This document shows positions 59,801-64,000 of a DNA stretch of 64,000 bases, piece after piece. Both the position numbers and the translations under genes were made by a program. Source of the stretch: Ilex aquifolium (Eukaryota > Streptophyta > Magnoliopsida > Aquifoliales > Aquifoliaceae); assembly GCA_951799425.1 (NCBI GenBank), contig OX637393.1, positions 2,920,501-2,984,500 of the forward strand, written 5' to 3'. A model generated the notes under the pieces. That model made no database searches. It saw only the letters and a program-made list of their open reading frames with translations, and was not told the DNA's origin. Every line of letters begins with the position of its first letter. Positions within the stretch are counted from its first letter, which is position 1.

Positions 59801-61691
59801 ACCAGGGTCTTTCCCTAACTGGACGTGTGATATTAGTAGGAGGTGTTCAGTCTCCACCGGCTCAAGAAGCTTCAAAGGTTTTAAGGTTTGAAATCCTCTC
59901 CACAAAAACCACAATCTCAATGGATGGCTAAAATAAAAACAGACATGGTGGACATAGAGGGAGAGAGAAAAGGAGAGAATTCGGAAGCAAGAGAAGAGGC
60001 AATTGCAGGCTCGTAGGACCCAGGCCTATGCGTGTGAGAAAGAGAGATGAAGATTGAAGTGGGGCAGAATGATTTGTCCCGAAAAAATAAGTGGTTGAAA
60101 TGATGAGAGATATATTAAATTAATTGAAGGTGGTTGGTTAGAATACTCCAAAGGCATGTGAAGTCTACCAAAATGAAAAGTCGGATAGAAATGAGTAATA
60201 TCTCATAATGTGTGTTGAATGGTGATAAGCATTTAATGTAGTTAAAAGTGAGTCCAAGCTCGTGAGCGGCTCGGGCTCACGGCAGCTATAAAATGGGCTT
60301 GGTTAATAAATCAAATTTGGTTCATATTTTAGAGCGAATGAACTTTGAATCAGCCAAAAATGAGTCGAGCCCAAGTTGCATAATGTGTTTTGACAGCCCT
60401 AATCATATGTTTATTTAATTTTTTAAGTCTATAGCACATTTGTTATTATCATATTAGCAATAATCTCGTGTCTGAAGACATTATACAATACCAAAAATCA
60501 AACATTGATCCTGCAATATTTATATTTTATATAGCAATTTAAATTTTTTTTATTATGCAATTTAAAATTAAAATGAAGAGGGTGGTAGTGTGAATTGATG
60601 AAATTATTTGACATTTAGGAGTGTATTGATTGAGTTGTCTGACATTGGGGAATGTGTTGGGGCCATGCAGAGAAACTGATATTTTTGGGAGGAAAATTTT
60701 TTTTTAGATAAATTTTGTACCATTAGATCAAAGTAGATAAAAGTTGGATTCATCTTGACCGTTGTTGTGTTTTTATGAGTTCATAATTTAACTTCCTAAC
60801 TATAATATTAGATAGATTTTCCATTTCATCAAAGGAGTATTGGCGTGTTTTGTCTCAATTTATTTTTTGTGAGTCATACATTTTTTTATTGATTTTTGAA
60901 AGATGGGTTCCTATGATTGGAGAAGAATCTTTGAAACCTGAATGTCTAATTTTGATGAAAACTATAATCATTTTCTTTTTCTTGAGGACCCTTAAACAAG
61001 GAACTTTAGTTAAAACTCGGGAAAAAAGAATCAGATTACCTTTTGTTGTGAATACTATATAAATGATTCTGATTCTCAATGCATATATCAACAAAATTGT
61101 CTTCCTGGTTGTGTTTTTCTTTGGATTTTGGTTTTTATCCTCCCTCCATTTTGGGTTTATTTAGAACCCTATTGCTCGTTGTGGTCGAGCCATTCTTGCT
61201 GGAAATTGGAAAAAAGTAAAAACCTATTTTTCAAGAGGGAGAGGGATATCGGATGATATTAAAAACATGGAAGGAAATTCCATGCTGAATGTTGCAATTA
61301 TATTCCCTGCTCTGGGACTCTAGCTAAATTTTGTTTTTTTTTTTTCCTGGGGTGGGGAATTGGGAGAGGAGGTTTTTGTGTGTGCGTGTTGTGTGCTTAA
61401 TTTTTTCATTGACTGCAAAATTTTGTTTATTATTGAATTTAACAATGAGAATAATGTGGATATGTTATGGCGTGTTCCAGGCGTTTGAGATCACAATCAT
61501 GTCCCTTTTGCCGTGACAGTCTGAAGCGAGTGAACTCTGATGACCTCTGGGTATTTGTGGACAGTAGGGATGTTATCGATATGGCTACAGTAACAAGGGA
61601 GAATCTCAGAAGGCTGTTCATGTATATAGATAAGTTGCCTTTAATCGTTCCCCAAATGCTTTTTGACACCTACGACAGTCATATAAGATAG
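56886..61691 (+). CDS. AIRP2: RING-HC E3 ubiquitin ligase, AIRP2-type
   Basis: Exons 56886-56968, 58412-58562, 58652-58718, 58863-59097 and 61481-61691 give 248 aa. The N-terminal half carries the family signature (MRKSFKDSL..ADIQHANTL; PREYDGACLQMRMSYSPAAH; FLVQWTDCHLAGALGLLRIL). The C3HC4 RING lies at residues 152-189: C152, C155, C167, H169, C172, C175, C186, C189. Arabidopsis AIRP2 is a cytosolic E3 ligase that promotes ABA responses and drought tolerance. The start could be ATG 56886 or ATG 56904; the latter (MRKSFK) matches the usual family start. Intron 4 interrupts the RING (after the W179 codon begins), is 2.4 kb long and has a weak donor (TG|GTACTC). Exons are inferred from splice sites and frame. 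Confidence 0.92.
59115..59134. repeat. (CT)n-C20 tract beside a splice donor
   Basis: A CT repeat starting next to the donor GT at 59098 runs into 20 C and then seven T. Confidence 0.85.
59390..59495 (+). mobile_element. Au-like SINE 3' fragment in AIRP2 intron 4
   Basis: CCTCTTCCAAACCCCACTAT, AGGTGGGAACCTAATGCACT and AGGTACGGCTTTTTT resemble the conserved 3' end of plant Au SINEs (a CCCCG..GGGAGCC..TGCAC.GGGTACG pattern ending in T). The 5' end with the polymerase III boxes was not found. Confidence 0.45.
59570..60400. repeat. GAGCTC/GCTCGG-rich repeat in AIRP2 intron 4
   Basis: Two clusters of GAGCTC, GAGCCGAGCTC and GGCTCGGGCTC phrases (59600-59730 and 60250-60390) bracket ordinary AT-rich DNA. 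This suggests the two ends of one inserted element. Borders and class are unclear. Confidence 0.35.
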
Positions 61692-62671
61692 GCAACTGCT
61701 AATGTCTGGATGAGTGATTTCTCATTGCCTTAAACAGTAATTACCCTTTTCTTTTGATGACATAAGGACCGAAAATGGATTCGGTCAAATTGGTTTTAGA
61801 AATGCAGTGGTTTACATCCACTGTTCATTAGTAGAACCCGGCCTAAGTTATTGTGGGTACTGGGGTTGTGGCTGAGGTAGTTAACCAAGATGGGTTTTAC
61901 ATTGTAATTCTAAAAAAAAAAATTGTACATGCTTGTACAGCTTGAGAGTTTGCTTATAGGAGCTTTAGAGGTTCTCCATTCCTTCAATGTCAACTGAATT
62001 ATTATCTAAAGTTTATGAACTTCTGTTGTCATATGTTCAATCGGTTCTCTGTATATGCTATAAAATTTACTTAAGTGATCTGGTTGCAGTGGTAATCCCT
62101 TGAATGAGGCTGTGCTTGATGTTTTCTCAGTGACTGCACTAGTAACCGTGAAACGTTTTGGTTTCCATAATTCATTGAATATTGAAATTTCTATGTTTCA
62201 AGGTGTTTCTGATGTTGAATACTATTTTTGGAAACAAATTTTCAAAGTTTTCTCTGGTTCTAAAATGTTTTCAAAACATTTCAAAAACGGTTTTTTTGAC
62301 CGAAATTATGTACCAAAATAAAATGTTGCTCATTTCTAAGGATGATTGTTTTCTTCTTGTTAAGATTATTTAAGTGAATTGGAGTGGATGATTGTTTTCC
62401 TCTGGTTCAGGTGATTTAATGATGGATCTTGGTATGCTTTCACATCCATTATTTGATATGGGGAGGTTGTGTTCATGATTCGAATATGTGGTGTTCATGT
62501 TGTAAAGGAATAGTTTTACAGTTGCGTCAAGACTTGCCCTCTTTTGTGCAGAAATGAATGAAATTTGTTGTAGGAAACCTAAATGCACAAAAAAATGTCA
62601 TGACTCGTACACCAAAGTGCTCAGTTATATCTTCCCATTTACATTGCTATTATCTAAAAAATTCAGAAACT
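61692..62671. other. AIRP2 3' UTR and intergenic DNA
   Basis: No gene recognised on either strand. Confidence 0.5.
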
Positions 62672-63578
62672 CAGGGCGTGTTTGGTTTGGTTTTCAAAAA
62701 CAGTTTTTTGTTCTCAAAATTCTAAAAACAAGGAAGATATTGTTTGTTTAACTTTTTTGTTCTCTAATTTTTTGAAAATTTTGGGAAATGAGATGTGATT
62801 TTAGAGAACAATAAAATGATATTTTCTGAGTTTTCAGGCTAAAATAGAAAACAAGTAAAATAGCTCCTCCTGGTTCACCCATCAAACTTCATTCGCAACA
62901 AAATGCATTTTTTTTCATTAAAGTATAAAAGCCCTTCACTTCAACGACGCTGCAACGATTTGGGTTCAACCATATCTCTCTCTCTCTCTCTCTGCGCAAC
63001 CATCTTCACTACAACCATCTCCTTTCTCTCTCCCTCTGCAACGATGCTGTGCAACGATCTGGGTTCAAGATGTTGTGCAACGATCTGGGTTCAAGATGCT
63101 GTGCAACGATCTGGGTTCAAGACTCTGTTCAACGACGCTGTGCAACGATCTCTCCACTTCGCCAAATCCAAACGATCTAGGTTCAAGAACTCTGACGTCT
63201 TCTTCAGTCTCTGTCTGTGTGCTCAGTCTGCGGCTCTCTCTCTCTCTCTCTCTCTTTATCTCAATGACGCTGTGTAGATCTGAAGCACATATTTGGGTTC
63301 AAGACACACACACACACACGATCTGTGTGTATGTGTTTATGTTTGTGTGTGGCTTTTGTGAAGACAGAGAGAGGGGAAATAAAGAGATGAAAATTATATG
63401 GGATTTGTGAATTATCGTCCAAACAAAATTTATAATTTTTTGTTCTTTAAAATTATTTTCAAAAATATATAACCAAACAGGTTTTGCAATCTAAAAATTT
63501 TTAAAAACACTTTCTTAAAATTTTTCTCAAAAACTATTTTCGAATACTGTTTTTGAGATGCAAACCAAACAGGCCCTC
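62672..63578. mobile_element. TIR element, about 0.9 kb
   Basis: The left end CAGGGCGTGTTTGGTTTGG and the right end CAAACCAAACAGGCCCTC are inverted copies with two mismatches. Both continue into a CAAAAACAG-type stretch. TIRs of the CAGGGC.TGTTTGG type are typical of plant hAT-like MITEs. I could not find a clean 8-bp target duplication, so the exact ends are uncertain. Inside are CT tracts and a minisatellite, and no transposase. Confidence 0.6.
63045..63122. repeat. 26-bp minisatellite, three copies
   Basis: Units at 63045-63070, 63071-63096 and 63097-63122 contain GTGCAACGATCTGGGTTCAA and differ at one base. Degenerate partial units flank them at 62950-62970 and 63128-63185. Confidence 0.85.
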
Positions 63579-64000
63579 ACTTTCTTAAAAGTATAAATCA
63601 AATCAAATCAAATTTAGCCCTTGTAATCCAGGGTGTTGGAAGATATCAGTGGAGTGCTTTGGTGTACGCTCTCTCATGACATTTTTCTACTTGCAGAAAT
63701 AAGGTTGTAATATGCATACATCTAACATTCCTTAAATCTTACAATGGTGAGAGTCTTGTATACTGGGTACGTTTTCATACAGGGTGTTGGAGTTCTTTGC
63801 CTCGTTTGGTTGGGAAACTAGTAGATCAAATTAATTTGATACGAAGTTATTAGGATTAAGTTTAGTCTTAATAAGTTTGGATTATAATTAGGTTATCCCA
63901 CAAAGTCTGCTCAATAAATGAATTGCGGGTGAGCTGAGACAATTTTAATATGATAATTGTATCGATAAATCAAATTGACTTATAAAATGAAACAAGCATT
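63579..64000. other. Intergenic DNA to the window end
   Basis: No gene or repeat structure recognised. Confidence 0.5.

Overview
The window is nuclear DNA from a flowering plant, most likely a eudicot. It is AT-rich and carries intron-rich genes with GT-AG introns. The host proteins closely match the plant versions of CPL1, clathrin light chain, U2AF65 and AIRP2. Plant mobile elements fill much of the rest. I cannot name the species.

Region 1 (1-16.8 kb) is a nested transposon block. A 14.3-kb Ty3/gypsy LTR retrotransposon (1349-15637) of the Athila/Tat type has two nearly identical 1.95-kb LTRs, a 5-bp target duplication (ATGAG) and a tRNA-Asp-type primer site. It sits inside an older Mutator-like MITE (727-15726, 9-bp target duplication). 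Its gag-pol is one 5.55-kb frame broken by six stop codons and no frameshift. After pol it carries two more genes: an intact 136-aa basic protein with a CCHC-like cluster, and a frameshifted ORF resembling the 'putative plant transposon protein' family. The most unusual structure is an array of the 10-bp palindrome CGTTCGAACG. There are eight copies upstream of the TATA box in each LTR, and eight more just upstream of a TATA box that leads into the last ORF. This suggests a second promoter inside the element, built from the same cis-element as the LTR.

Region 2 (16.8-31.1 kb, + strand) is CPL1, an RNA polymerase II CTD phosphatase. It has 17 coding exons and about 955 aa, with an FCP1-type catalytic domain and two dsRNA-binding domains. 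Its introns hold a TRIM-like retroelement, a SINE-like sequence and the tail of a LINE. Region 3 (31-36 kb) is intergenic and contains a complete solo LTR with a 5-bp target duplication.

Region 4 (36.2-38.4 kb, + strand) is clathrin light chain: three coding exons, 332 aa. Region 5 (40.1-51.1 kb, - strand) is the large subunit of splicing factor U2AF: 18 coding exons, 542 aa, with one GC-AG intron. Region 6 (51.1-56.8 kb) is intergenic. It contains a 305-bp sequence repeated three times in tandem, whose middle copy holds a hAT-like element. Region 7 (56.8-61.7 kb, + strand) is an AIRP2-type RING-HC E3 ubiquitin ligase: five coding exons, 248 aa. The last 2.3 kb contains a TIR element with an internal 26-bp minisatellite. 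The four host genes are unrelated housekeeping or regulatory genes (transcription, endocytosis, splicing, ubiquitination). Nothing suggests that they are regulated together.
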